64,000 nt of DNA from Anniella stebbinsi (taxonomy: Eukaryota; Chordata; Lepidosauria; Squamata; Anniellidae). Under the pieces are notes generated by a model. That model ran no database searches and was not told the DNA's origin. It saw only the letters and a list, made by a program, of their open reading frames with translations. Within the stretch, counting starts at the first letter, position 1, and the number at the start of each line of letters is the position of its first letter. The position numbers and the translations under genes were made by a program. Location of the stretch: the NCBI GenBank assembly GCA_029215795.1, contig JARDYH010000005.1:33238001-33302000 (forward strand). The letters are read 5' to 3'. Positions 25,142 to 37,743 of this stretch are shown here, piece by piece.

Positions 25142-25277
25142 GGGTGCAATCCTATGTATATTTAGACAGGAAAAAGTCCTACACTCCCAGCATTTCCCAG
25201 AAAGCATGGCTGACTAGTGAATGCTGGAACTTGAAGGACTTTTTTCTATCTAAATGCGCATAGGATTGCACTTTAAA
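25142..25277. mobile_element. Foldback MITE flanked by TTAA (piggyBac-like candidate)
   Basis: Left GGGTGCAATCCTATGTATAT and right GCGCATAGGATTGCACTTTAA are inverted repeats. The interior pairs AGACAGGAAAAAGTCCTACA with AGGACTTTTTTCTATCT. Both ends abut TTAA, the duplication typical of piggyBac. Related fragments at 25624, 30457 and 43725 also start or end at or next to TTAA. Confidence 0.65.
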
Positions 25278-25623
25278 TCTAGTACAGTCATCAGTAAGAT
25301 CATGTTTCCTATCAGTTTGGATAGCAGACTGATTCATACATTCATCCTGTTGAGGATCACAGTCATATGATGGAGGGAAGGGATGCCTCCCATTGTATGA
25401 AGGTGGTATTGTGAATCATAAAGTACTTGAATTAGAGGGATAGGTCCCTTCATGACTGTTTTTACAAGGATATGGGGGAGCCATGATTTGGTTAAAATGG
25501 AGGGGGTGTATTTCATTCAGAGCTCCTATTTTTTCCACGTGTTTTAAGAAAACTCTTTATCAAATGTTTTATTCTTCTTGTTAAAACCTGCTTGGGACAA
25601 CTGTTCTGCTTCAGCTCACTTAA

Positions 25624-25715
25624 AGGTGCAATCCTATGCATGTTTAGACAGGAAAAAATATCCCACAACTCCCGGCATTCCTCAGCTAGCCATGCTGGCT
25701 AGGGAACTGTGCCCT
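25624..25715. mobile_element. Half copy of the TTAA-flanked hairpin family
   Basis: TTAAAGGTGCAATCCTATGC, TGTTTAGACAGGAAAAAATA and CCCACAACTCCCGGCATTCC, then AGCCATGCTGGCTAGG. The right arm has been lost. Confidence 0.62.
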
Positions 25716-25830
25716 AAATTAGAAACATTTTATTTGCGCTATCCCCCCACCCCTCCCTTTATGAGTGCTCCCCCAAAATCAGGTCTTTATGAATATTGAG
25801 GCATTTAGAGCATGCAGCTTATACAGTGAC

Positions 25831-26174
25831 CTGGTTCACACAACATGACAGCCCACTGTGGCTTAATTTACTCACAGGGACTGCTGCATCATGCAGACAC
25901 CCAGTGTATCGTGGCTTGTTGTGTCATGCGATCCCACACAGCAAGAGTTATTTGAGGGTTAGGCAACCCTTAAATAACCCCTGGCTTGTTTTAGGGTTAT
26001 TTGAGGGTTGTCTATCTCTCAAACAATCCCTGCCGCCTGGGTTCACACGACACGACAAACCACAAAAAGCTGGGCATCCACAGGCATCATGCAAAAATGC
26101 CATCCTCGGGCACCTAACAAACAGCCCCGTGGGTAAAATAAGCCACCGTGTGCTGTCATGTCGTGCAAACCAGG
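25831..26174. mobile_element. Foldback element, GTTCACACAACATGACAG ends
   Basis: The left end CTGGTTCACACAACATGACA is mirrored by GCTGTCATGTCGTGCAAACCAG near 26174. An internal GTTCACACGACACGACAAAC at about 26041 repeats the end motif. Related to the elements at 6432, 52776, 58818 and 61374. Confidence 0.62.
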
Positions 26175-26224
26175 ACAGTGCCTGCTATGCACAGTGAGGA
26201 AGGGTGTGAACGCCCACTGTCTCC

Positions 26225-26780
26225 AACATTTATTTATGAGTTTATTTAAAACATTTCTATACTGCTTTTCTATTAAAAGGTAACGTCCAAAGTGGTTTAC
26301 AAAATTCATAGTAAAACAGCAATAAAAATACTTCGAAAACCAGCAGCAGAAAAACGGCAGCCTAAAACCATGAAAAACTAGAGAAGCCAAGGCACTAAAA
26401 CCAGGAACCATTAATCTTCCATTCAAAGTCTTAGAGAAGAAAAGGGGGGGTTACCTTTTGCCTAAATGATAAAACCATAGACACTGGGAAGGGCATTCCA
26501 TAACCAGAGAGCACCCCCACTTAAATGGCCCTCTCCCTGGTTATCTCCCCCCACATAAATAACCTCTGAAGGTGGGGGCATCTGGAAGATGACATCCGGC
26601 AAAGATCTTAAATTCCGGGCAGGTTCATATGGGAGAAGACTGTTCTTTAAGACTGACAATCCCCAGCATGGTGGGCACGTGAACCTTCTCAGAGTGACAA
26701 CCAGAATTTTCAAACCTATTTTGGAAAGACAACTGAGGTTCATATCTGAAAGCTCAACCAGCCCAATTTGGGCTTCTTTC
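26225..26780 (-). mobile_element. L2/CR1-type LINE 3' fragment
   Basis: The minus strand encodes diverged pieces such as LLPYEPARNLRSLPD and GALWLWNALPS, corresponding to the L2 C-terminal YxPxRxLRS and LWNxLP segments. The 3' untranslated end shows the familiar TTTCTATACTGC...TTTACAAAATTC motif near 26260-26310. Confidence 0.72.
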
Positions 26781-28592
26781 TGGTGTCACCATCACGTGCT
26801 GCACCCACAGCACTCATTTCAATCGTTTAAGGAAAGGTCGGAAGAAGTGCAAAAATAACACACTGCTCCGTGCTTTTTAGGTTTGACAGCTGCTGTTTGG
26901 AGAAGTTGATGGGCTGGCATGAAACCTATTTGTCCCGGCTTTTGAAAACTTTGATAACATATGCATGGGTTGTGTTGACAAGCAAGGAGGTTGTATGTAT
27001 CCATCCCCCGCCCCCAGTTAGTATTGGATATGCAGGCTTTGGAAAAGGACATCTACTAAATAAGAGAAGGTTGCTGCTTCAAGCATTCATGTTCTGGTAG
27101 TCTGCTGCCCATTAAACTGTGTACTATCTCAGGCCAAAGAGCAATTTCTCAAAATAATTTTTAGCATTACCTCCAAGTGTTTCCATGGAAGAGTTCTCTT
27201 CACAGAAGAGCCCAGGGGTGCTGGGACCTAACTGCAGAGGCTGCCTCTCCAGGCTTGTTAAACCAAGCTGTTTAGACAGCGTCCTATGCAGCATGTGGCC
27301 TCCCCACTCCCACGCACTGCGGGTAGACACTCAAAATCTAGTAACAACTGCAGGATGGATGGAGTATGGAGGAGAGGATCACCTCCATGCACCCTACACT
27401 GTATACTCGTAAATCCTTGAGTTCCCTGTGCCTTTAGAGTGTCTCCATTCCTGTGAGCAGGCCTCACAGCAACCCAACAACTTCTCCCTACCTCTCACCA
27501 TTCATTTGACAGACGGGCTACTAAACAGAACGCTGATTCAGTCATCTCTCTTACCTCCCCCCTCACCCCCTGTGGTTCTTGTCGGCTACCCCTTTTAAGA
27601 ATCATTAATGTGCAGCATAAAAGTTCATTCTAGTAAACATTTATCCCTTCACATAATTACATTGCATCCACATACAATGATTTAAAGGTTGGAAAACTGC
27701 TTTTGGGGTGGGAGGGAAGACTTCCAGACAGGAAGGAGGAAGTAGCTTTGAGATGTCACAGGAAGACAACCAATCAGTGCTGTGCACAGCCTCCTTGACT
27801 GTGAGCAGGAAACAAACGGGCTTCCCCAGAGAAAATGCTATATTCTGTGATGAGTGTGCTTTCATGTCCCTTCACTCTCAGCCAAGACAACATAGGAACC
27901 AGTGCCTGACCCTTCAGGTGCTTTGGCATCACCGCCTTTACTTTGTTCCCTTTATCAATCAGTCTGGTGAGGAGTTAGAAACAACCTCACAAATGCACAG
28001 GACCCCTTCCCTCCTGCAGCCAGCAGCATGTGAGCTTGAGGCTAGGGATGTACGAGAGTTTCGCTCCTGTTCCCAAATATGTGAACATGTCTCGCTTGCA
28101 ACCCTGAATATGAGCAGGATCTCAGTTCTTGAGGAAATTTTGTAATTTCCCAAACTTTTGAGTTTGCATTCGAAAGTGTGCACTTGAGCAAGTGCGCACT
28201 TGTGCATGCCCTCTCCCCAAATCTGCATTTTCACATTTTAAAAGGCATATTTTTTCCCAATCAAAGATACATATTTTTCAAAGGGGGGAAGATGCTCATG
28301 TTCAAAAACGCAAATCAGGTAAACCAAGCTTTGAGGAGGAATCAGAAGAACTTCAACAAGCTCAGACACTGCTTGTTTGCCAATCCCTACTTGGGGTTAC
28401 CTCCCCCAAAAGCTTTGCAGACAACCACTTCTCACTGGATGAGAAAGGCAGGTGAGAAGTGGTTGCCTGCAAAGACAGAGCAACTCCAGCCATCATTATA
28501 GACCAACTGGATGTTACATCCTGAAGGCTCCAGCAGATCCTAAGAATGATGGAAGTCCAGGAGTTGATTTCTTGGCAAGCCAAGAAATTGAT

Positions 28593-28766
28593 AGGAACAT
28601 AGAAAGTTGCTTTATACATCTAGCTCAGTATTGCCTACGCTGACTATGCTCGCAGTAGCTTTCAGACAGACGTCTTTCCCGGACCTACTTGAAGATGCTA
28701 TAGGGATTGATCCTGGGACCTTGTGCATGCAAAGCACGTGCGCTATCACTGAGTTACACACCTTCC
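28593..28766 (-). mobile_element. tRNA-Ala-derived SINE, reverse orientation
   Basis: Read on the minus strand this has a degraded A box (GTAACTCAGTGATAGCGC), GTGCTTTGCATGCACAAGG, a B-box remnant GGATCAATCCC and then the same body as the 62708 copy, ending with a relative of GGAACATAG. Older and more diverged than the other copy. Confidence 0.72.
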
Positions 28767-29099
28767 CTATCAAGTAGAAACATTTATCTCTATGCTATTT
28801 ATGTCCCTTGGTATACAGGGCTAAACGCTCCCTGGATCAATGGCTCCTGTCAAGAGGAACCTCTTTCTTTATACTGTTTCCCACAATTTCCCTGTTGATT
28901 ACATTTGGTGAACCTCATTTGGGATCAACAGTTAGAGGTAATCTTAAAAACCGCTTCTGAGGGAGGAGACCCTGGTTTCCAGGATTATCCATGTCTGTAT
29001 GGCCTTGGTGACTATAGAGTAGGGTAGACCTCATTTATCATCTGCCACCATATCTCTTTCAGCTAGGGATAGGCAAATATGTGAATTTTAGTTTCTCTC

Positions 29100-29237
29100 A
29101 GGCCAGATCTACACCAAGCAGGATGTAACACTTTGAAAGCAGTTTGAAAACAGTGTCTGGAGTGTGTCCTGGGCTCCAACAGTTGTCAGTGCTGTTATAA
29201 ACTGTTATAAAGCAGTAGTGTAGATCCTGCCTCAGTT
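29100..29237. mobile_element. Diverged relative of the AGGCCAGATC hairpin MITE
   Basis: AGGCCAGATCTACACCAAGC with AGGATGTAACACTTTGAAAG on the left, the shared core CCAACAGTTGTCAGTG, and a right end GTAGTGTAGATCCTGCCTC. The right arm is shorter than in the 45944 copy. Confidence 0.65.
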
Positions 29238-29279
29238 TCTCGCATTTCCAGCCTTCGAATCATTCTGTTCTACGTCCTC

Positions 29280-29520
29280 ATCAGCTCGCTTTTTTTAAGT
29301 CCGCATCAGAAATGTGTACGTTTTTATACATATCTCCTAATATATGCATTTTTGCACACACTTTTCCCTAATATACACATTTTGAATGTTGTCTTCCCTT
29401 ACATAATGCTTTTTTTCTACATTTCTTCCACTACTGTATGTATTTTTGTATACACCTTTCTCTAATATACACATTTTCTATAATGTACTCATTTTTGTTT
29501 GGAGAACTGCATCGCAAAAC
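29280..29520. repeat. Degenerate tandem repeat rich in TATACACATTTT
   Basis: Units of about 40 bases recur: TTTTATACATATCTCCTAAT, TTTTGCACACACTTTTCCCT, AATATACACATTTTGAATG, TTTTTGTATACACCTTTCTC, AATATACACATTTTC. Similar degraded sequence appears in reverse near 34575-34750 and 35890-36130. Probably an old interspersed repeat with an internal tandem array. Confidence 0.55.
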
Positions 29521-30456
29521 CTGGAGAAGTGCAAATACCGAATGACAATGGTGTTCGAGTTTGCTTATTGATTTGGGAAATGCAAATTTGGTAAGTTCAT
29601 ATCAAGGTGAACTGGACCAAACTTCCCCACCCCTGGTCCCTAATTCCATTCTGCAGCCTGTAGCGTAAGCATAATGGCTACTAGTCTTTCTTCTAAAAGA
29701 GACTCTGCATCGAAACTCCAGAATTGTAGATGGAAAGCCTTTACTTGCTGATGTGACAGAAAGGATACACAGAACATAAAGCTCAGGGTGTCCTGGAATT
29801 TCTGTACAAAACTAATGCACCAAAGAGAGAGCCATCAGCACTAAGAAGAATACCCAGATTCAGAAACAAGAAGAACCTTTCTGCACATTCTCACTTGTGG
29901 GTATTTGAAGAAAATACCATGAAAGAATCTTCCTTTGATTCGCATGAGGCAGAGACACCTTTATTGGACCAGCACTCTGAGACCTTGGAAAGGCAATGCT
30001 AGTGAGAGGAGAGGAGAGAGTAAGGGGCTAAATGGACAAACAGATGGACCTAGAAGCGTAAGACAGTTTCCTACGCTTGCAGAATCCAGGACGGATTGGT
30101 ATCATAATATTTTGTCTCTATTTCAGCCCCATCGCTGCAGCAAAACACTGCTAGTTTATGCCGAATTCTAAATTTAGATGGCACCATTTGATTAACTGTA
30201 AATGCTTTAAAAATATGTTAAACTTACATTTAAAATCCACATGCATCAGTGAGCACTATAAAATGACAATGACGGAGGTGGGTGGATAGTATAATAAGGT
30301 GACAAGGGAAGTTATTCCGCTTATCTTTGTCACCGGTTATACCAAATCCCGAAGCAAAGATGGCAATCAAAAGGCTGAGGTGTTCCTCTTTCTGAAAATA
30401 AAAATCCGAGCATGAGAACGTGAAGATAAGAATTATATCTCCATTTCCCCAATAAC

Positions 30457-30560
30457 CACTTAACAATGCAGTCCTGTATACGTTTTCCAAGAAGTAACTC
30501 CCATTAGGTTCAATGGGACTTACTCCCAAGTAAGTGAATATCAGGTTGTAGCCTCGGTGA
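30457..30560. mobile_element. TTAA-associated element with GGGACTTACTCCCAAGTAAG
   Basis: Starts at TTAACAATGCAGTCCTGTAT. The core GAAGTAACTCCCATTAGGTT, CAATGGGACTTACTCCCAAG is a widespread squamate repeat motif as I recall it. It ends near AGGTTGTAGCC, an eroded complement of the start. Fragments of the same core occur near 44450-44500 and 45130-45190. Confidence 0.5.
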
Positions 30561-30852
30561 TCATTCCAATGCCTCCTTTCATTTATGTTTTGAAGTCTTA
30601 TTTCTCAAGTAGTGATGGGGTGGGATGCCATTCCCTCTAGGTTATAAGCCAGGGTTAACTTTGCAGATGACACTGTGGGTAGAAGCTTCCGCAAACTCCC
30701 AGTTCATCTCTGCCAGGTTACAAGGGTACAGGCAGAGCTTGTAATTGAACATGGCGACCCCACTTCTAAAATACGCAATGTTGTTTTCTGTCTTCCCTGA
30801 CTGCTTTCCCCATCTTTCGCCGGGAGTTGGGTTACAGAGGCAAAGCTATAAG

Positions 30853-30975
30853 GCAGCCTTCCCCAACCTGGTGACTTCCAGGTGCTTTGGACAACAACTC
30901 CCATCATCCTGGCTGGGGTTGATAGGAGTTGTAGTGCAAAACACCTGGAAGGCACCAGGTTGGGGAAGGCTGCTG
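30853..30975. mobile_element. Well-preserved foldback MITE, CCTTCCCCAACCTGG subtype
   Basis: GCAGCCTTCCCCAACCTGGT on the left is an almost perfect complement of ACCAGGTTGGGGAAGGCTGC on the right. CTTCCAGGTG pairs with CACCTGGAAG, and CAACTCCCATCATCC with its partner around the centre. It is the least diverged copy of this subtype in the window. Confidence 0.85.
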
Positions 30976-31654
30976 CAAGGCCACTGGTTTGCACCACAGA
31001 AAATCCCCATCTTCTTTACCCTCTGCTAGGCCATTACCCGAAGTGTGGCTGGGAATGGTGCTCCTAGCAGTGGGAATCCTTTCATCATCTCAACCTTTTC
31101 CATGACTGGCAAGGGAAGGAGGCAGCATTTAGCTCCAGTGATGTGCCCCTGCATCGCTCAGTGAATACAATGGCTTTTGGCAGCACGACAGCGTCCATAG
31201 CTGCCATTCTAGAAAGAAAACTACATCTAGTCATGATGCTCACTCACCTCAAGGCCAGTTGATTGGGGAGGAAGCATTAAGCTCATAACTCTTTTTCCGA
31301 TGGGCACTGTAGGTTCTCCTGGTGGTAGAGCCAGTCTTAAATGAGTCCATCAAATTACAAAGGAGGGATGCAATAGAAGGACTTAAGTATATCTCCCATT
31401 TACTCTGGACATTAGTTGCAATAGTCATTCTGAGAAAGGAGATGGAAGGTAATGGCTAGTGGAGCACAGAGGTGCTGTAGTTGGTGATTTATAAAATGAG
31501 AGGTACTGGGGTTCAAGTTTGCCTAGATGCAATGACCCTAGGGATGTCGGAGGAATCTGCAGCCCTTTCAAATATATTTGGGTTTCTATGAATCTGACCT
31601 GCGGATTCCTCAGAGGACTGGCATTTTCTGAAACATGCAGACTTGCAGACTGTT

Positions 31655-32070
31655 TTCAAAAAATTTATTATTATTTATTTACAATATTTATATACCGCTC
31701 TTGATCTAAAATAGATTCTGGAGCGGTGCACATAGGAATAAAACAGTAAAAAGAAAGAAGATTAAAAACAGCAAATTAAAATTGTTCAATTTAAAACAAA
31801 GGACCAATAAAAACGGAGGCTGGTCAGTTGAGGAAGGCTTCCTAGAAGAGAGCTGTTTTCAGGAGGCACCCGAAGCAGTCTAGTGTTGGCACCTGCCTGA
31901 CCTCCAGGGGCAGGGAGTTCCTCAGAAAGGGGGCTACCACACTCAAAGCTCTTTTCCTGGTGCACTCCAATCAAGCCAAAGGTCCATGTGGAACCACTGA
32001 CCTCAGTGGCCAGGCAGGTTGGTAAGGGAGAAGGCACTCTCTTAGGTATCCTGGTCCCAAGTACACATTT
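31655..32070 (-). mobile_element. L2/CR1-type LINE 3' fragment
   Basis: LINE tail with TTTATATACCGCTCTTGATC and GGAGCGGTGCACATAGG near 31680-31735. Blocks such as CAGGGGCAGGGAGTTCCTC and AAAGCTCTTTTCCTGGTGC follow that recur, diverged, in the other LINE ends in this window. Reverse orientation. Non-functional. Confidence 0.7.
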
Positions 32071-34977
32071 GGGGGGCGGGGGGGATTCACACTAATAAGT
32101 ATTAGTGCAAACACACATTAGTTGAAGTGCAAACTTGTGCTCATGTGCATTAGCACTGAAGCAGGCTTGCAGAAGTGGAACACAATTGTCGTACAAGCAT
32201 CCCTAAAACAAAAACCCAGTTTTAATCAAAAATACCTGACAATCTGTGAAATACAGACCGAATGGATGTAACACCATCCGTACATCCTGAATGTTTCCTG
32301 ACATGTAAATTCTGCTCCTTAACCCCATTTCTATGAGGGCTGGTTGCTGCTACTCAGTGCAGGAAGGGAAAATTGTACATGCTCAGGGAGACTCTATGTG
32401 TTCCAGGGCTGACCCCTCACATTAAAAGTTTTCTGGGACTGAGCCCCAGTGGCTGAATTTAAATTCTAGATATTGTCCCTTCTTTTTTTCAAACAGAATG
32501 CAGAGTGATGAACTCAGAGCTAGGATGCTTCAATGCCAGTTGAGTTATGGAGGTTAGAGTTTGCCACATTGCATTATGGGGCAGTGGGAATGGCCTCAGG
32601 AGGGCTTGAGGAACAGCATGGAAGTCCCATCACCATTGTCACTATGCAGAATAGGGGTGAGAGAGCAGAGAGTGGGGAATACAAAAAATTGGGCCACCAA
32701 GAGAATACCACTAACTTAATTTGTATTCTGCTCTCTTCACATAAATGTGTGTACTCAGAATGCTTTATGACAAACATAGTTTTAAGTACATATTACAGCC
32801 TCTGTTGGTTTCGGATGGTTGAGTACAGCAATTGCTCGTGTTTGATTGTCAGCAGCAGAGCCCGCAAAGGTGTTTTATTGCTTTGTTCAGTGCAGTGTGC
32901 TCATTTCGTCCAGTATTAAACTCCTGCTTGGATTAAAAATTAGTCTCAGCTGGATTTTTCCCTACTGATTTTAATAACTGTCCAGATCCATGGAGGTTGC
33001 TCTGATTTTCAAATTGTGAAAGGCTTCTGTTTGATGGGGACATATTACTCTGTTATCTAGCAATTTGAGGCGGAGGAAGATTTTCTAGGTTTTTTCTTTT
33101 TACCTTTTTATTTATTTTTCAAGTGATAGGGACAAGATTTATACACATTTTAATATGTATTTATGGCTTCTTCGCAGTCACATTTCTCCCATTTGCAATG
33201 GGGAGAGTAATACTTTCATGAGTTAGATGGATAATGAGAAATGGGTATGCAAGATATGTTTAAAGCGGAACTATTGCTCATGCATATTCATGCTATTTCT
33301 CTTTGGGTTCATATGGCTTTGATGCATGGAGCTCTAAAACATTGTTGAATGTAAGTTACTCCCTGCTCTTTAATTCAGTGCTTAGCCCCAAGCGTAAGGC
33401 CTGTTGATATGGTCGAGTCTTGCACCAGCAGAGTGCATTTTGAAATCAGACATGGTTTACTTGATATCTCCATTTTGCTGCCTAAACCAGCAACAACAAT
33501 AAACAAGAAGATCCACTGCTTAAAATGGAATCTGCAATGCAGACAGAAAGAATGGAATGTCCCTTTAGCAGAGCCTTATTAAGAAGGAAAATGCACATTT
33601 ATTTATCAGGAGAAACAATCTAAGGAATGGAAAAGCCCGCAAGCTGAAGGCACACATTTTGTTTGTAATACTCACTTCTCAGCATTTCTCTCATATCCTG
33701 GTGAGTAACTCTTAGACGTAGCAAATGTGTTATACAACTTGTGGAGATTAAGAAAAATGGAGGCCAGTTGACGTAACCGTTTAACACGAGGTGGAAAGCA
33801 ATGTTTGAGTGTCATTAGATGGGGGATTTTCGCGTTTCCATAATGTAGCTATGGCCTCCTGCTGCTGTCCCACAAAAGCAACAGTCTCTTTACATGGGGA
33901 GAGAAAGAGGAAGTAAACAAAGACCACGTGGCCCATTCAGTGGGCATTTTTACTGTGCTGCTTTCCCTGCACACAGCAGGAAATGGTGGCAAGTTTCATT
34001 AAAAAAAAATAAGCTGGATTTCCAGGTCTTTTTTTCAATGGAAAAATGAGCGGAAGGAGCGGGAGGCACGTGGGAGGCAGACAGCGTCATCTAATGGACA
34101 CTTGAAAAACCATGAGTGGGCAGTGGTGCGCATGTGATAAAACGCTTGTCTGATGCAGTACACACTCTTTTCTGGCCTAAGTCCCAGAGTCCAAGTCAAC
34201 GTGCACCAGAAAAGCTTAGAGCTGAACACAATGAAAAGAATAGATGGGAGCTCAGCTGCTCATCTCATATGGTAGCATTGGGCTGGATCCTTAGCAGGAG
34301 GAAGGCTTCCTGCTCCCCACTGTGTGATCTCCGTGGAGGAACTTGAGGTGTTGCTTCATGGCCCCAACCTAACTTGAGGGCTGGCTGGCACACCTGCCAC
34401 ACTCCCAGGTCACAGGATGCTACTGTATTAGTTTGCACTGCAATGGGAAAGAATGGATTAACAATTCATTTCAATTCATTTTTGAACAGGATTTACCCAA
34501 TTTGTATCTCCTGGACTGGTACCTCATGGTGTCGAGCGCAATCTGCAGCTGAAGTCTATACATTTCCAAACATTTTCTGTGGATTAAAAAAATATCAATG
34601 GTATGCATACATTTGAAAAAATGCATATGAAAAATGTGTGCTTTTAAGAAATGCGCACCAACGTGCTTTAATCTATGGGAGAAGATGATGTACATTTGAA
34701 ATATGCATGAAGGTATACCCACATGCAAAGAAAAATGACAAAGCTCATAATCTGATATGGACACGAGGTGAAATGAGCTTCGGGGTGGAATTTGAAGAAC
34801 TTAGATGAGTTCATGTGTTGCTTGTAAGCACATCTTTAGTGGTTGGCCCACGATTCCTGCCACTCCCATCAGTGTTATTCTAGCATGTGAGCTGGGATGG
34901 TGGTATTGGGCTGCAATCAGGCTGCCCAGTGACTGTTTCCTTGCTCTGTGCTGCACCAGAGATGAGTAATAAATTTG

Positions 34978-35870
34978 CTTATTTATTTATTTATTTATTT
35001 ATTCATTCGTTCATTTCATTTCTATACCGCTGTAACAGCCCACCAGGACTCACCAGGCCAAGTCATTTTCCTTCCGTTGCTGAAGACTCCCAGGCAGAGA
35101 GGCAGCAAACTGATGAGCCTGTGCATAGTGTTAAAAAAGGAATACTGTTTGGGAAGGGCTAGAACTGATAAGGGCATCCCAGCTCAGCTGTGAGAGAATG
35201 AAGCCTCAGCAGCAACAGCTATAAAGCTCGGGGAAGGAACAGGCCAAGAGAGGACCTGGGGAGAGCAAAAGAAGGGAAGACAGGCTGGTGAGAGTGGTGT
35301 GCAAGAAGGCAGACATGCTGGAGGAGCGCCTTACCTACAGCCAACCCCCAAACCTTCCATCGCTGGGAGACTTGGAAATTCCCAGTTGGCAACCCCAGGA
35401 AGGCCTCAGGCATATTCAAGACTCGGGTTAACATCATTCTCAAAGGCACTGGAAGAATCTGAGCCGCTGCTTGAACAACCTCTGGTGAAGGAAAACGGGG
35501 AACAGTTGCCAACTGAAAAGCCAGTACTTCAAAAGGGGAGACTTGGACATTTTTGTAAATTAAAGCCAGAAGGGGAGGGAAGAAGGTGTAATTCCGGGCC
35601 CTGATTTGGAAGTCTTTATGCTGGCTTTGCCTCAATGATATAACTGGAGGCAAAGATTTACAAATAAAAGCTGCCTGTATTTATTGATGGACTCCTGTGA
35701 TTATGGAGCCTATGGACGAAGGTGGGTTCAATGTACCCCTTCCAGAGGACCCGCGCACAACTGGCCAGTAGGCAAAGCTGTCTGGGTGGTTCACAAAAGT
35801 TAAAACCGTAAGTACAGCATAAAAATATAACATGAAAGCTGAAAACCACAATATAAAACCACAATACAAA
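34978..35870 (-). mobile_element. LINE 3' tail split by a 0.7-kb insertion
   Basis: An (ATTT)n tract and TTTCATTTCTATACCGC (to 35030) are the beginning of a LINE tail. The expected continuation (CAGTAGGCAAAGCTGTCTGG, then GTGGTTCACAAAAGTTAAAA) resumes only at about 35765. Together they match the tail at 20925 and others, interrupted by the candidate LTR listed separately. Confidence 0.65.
35031..35759 (+). mobile_element. Candidate solo LTR (retroviral-type long terminal repeat)
   Basis: A 729-base segment begins TGTAACAGCCC and ends CCGCGCACA, so it has TG...CA ends. It sits inside a LINE tail that reads through on both sides. The flanking 5-mers ACCGC and ACTGG match at only three of five positions, so the target duplication is weak. 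Inside are a TATA-box-like CTATAAAGCTC near 35219 and an AATAAA signal near 35663 followed by a short U5-like stretch. That order fits an LTR. No internal retroviral genes are adjacent. Confidence 0.45.
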
Positions 35871-37716
35871 ATTAGCTTGGTTCCCATTTCAATGGAAACT
35901 TACCGCATTGGTATTTTCCCAACCTAAACACATGCAGAACGCAGTTTGGCACCCCAATCCGTACATTCCCACAATTTGCAATGCAGTTTGGGGGGAAAGC
36001 GTGCATTTCCTATACATATCCCACTCCCCACATGCAATCCAAAATGCATATGTTGTGCACATTTGTAGGAAATATATACCGGAAAGTGTGTACAAATTTT
36101 CATGCTGAGTAAAACAAACTTCACAATCTGATGCAGAATTGAGATAGAAGCTTAGCACCACAAAAGCATAAATCGAGCTTGACAGATTCTGCCATCCCTC
36201 GCTATAACCAACAAAAAGTTGTGGCTGCTTTTAACCCATCACACCCTAAAAGTGGTTATCGATCCTGCCCCACGGAGCTGGCTTTGGACTGAGTGAAGCA
36301 ATCGGCCTGCGTTCTTCCTCTTGATCCTGTCCGTTGTGCCAAGATGTCTAGGTATGCCTGAGAGGCTTCCCAGTTTCTAGAATTCTCCACAAGGGAATTC
36401 ATTTATTAACCTCATCCATGTAGAAGGCTTTGCAGAGCAACATAAGGAAAAGGAAAAGAAAGTGGCCCGGAGGCATTAGAATCTAAATGTCGACAGTAAA
36501 AGAAAAAAGGAGAAAACAAAAGGCAATGGATTGGAAGTGTAACAAGGGATGAATGTCAGGAAATGAATGTTCCAGCTACTTAGGCTTTTGCTTGCTTCAT
36601 ATGGAGAGGAGAAGTGAAGAGGAGGAAGGACCTGAAATAAAAGAGAGATGGCACTGCACAGGTGTCGCAGGAAGGAGTTCCAGGTATGGAAGCCAGAAGA
36701 GGAGAATGGGCAAAGTCATTTGAGAGTACTGAAGGTGCAGTTGATGGCGACTGAACTGGAGGGCTGAAGGCAGCCTTGTCTTTAAGCTCTAGCTTGGTCG
36801 CCATAGGCGACAAGGAATTATATGCAGGTGAGTGGGCTGACAACAGGAGGGATGGCATGCTCCACCTCTCCTCTGCTGCAGCCAGCAGAGAAACCAGGTG
36901 GGCTGCCAGACAAAGGACACCCTCTCCTGCATAGCCTACGTAGAAATATACTGGGCTACTAAAACAGCAAATGGAATATTCTTGTCTACTACAAGATCAT
37001 CCCTACTCTACCAGCCCCCCAGCAGGATGGTAAAGATGTTTTCAAGTTAGTCACTTTTGTGGGCTTATGTACAAGGCTAAGCAAATGTCATGGACAGGGC
37101 AGGAAAAGTAGAACAGTGTCTTTGGGGAGCTTTAACAGTGAAGAGGAGTGTACTGTTGCCTGTGCAACGAGGGTTCCTATGTTCTTGCTTTCATGATTGC
37201 CCGCTAAGTGCCTGAAGAAACATGATACTTAGAAAGATAAGTCAGTTTTTCCTCTTTAGGCTCCTCTACCCCAATCCCTGCTGTAGGAGCTACATGGGCT
37301 ATGCCCTGGGTGACCATATGTCCTCTTTGACACATAACAGCCCTCTGTTTTTAGGGCTGCCAGAGAACTGCCCTCTTTTGTGAAGGTGACTTCTATTTGA
37401 AGCGCTGCCCTGTCCATGTTCAGTTTAAAGGTAATCATAAGGAGGGAGCATTGGACCTTGAAGTTACCCATCAACAGCACCCGAACAGCAGATTGAGCAA
37501 TACACATAGGTCACAGTCTTCCACACCATTGCGAGATATATTGTATTTCTATTTAAATTATCATTCTTTCTGAATTTGCCTCTGCACATATAAATTAGCG
37601 TATGCAAATTGCATGCAAATCAGTGTCCTCTTTTGTCTTCTTTATTGGTAGTTCATAAGCTACCTTAGCTATGCAGCCTGCCCAGCAAAATTGCACAATA
37701 ACCTTTCCCCCCTACA

Positions 37717-37743
37717 CACACACACACACATGCACACACACAA
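37717..37743. repeat. (CA)n microsatellite
   Basis: CA dinucleotides with one TG interruption. Confidence 0.9.
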
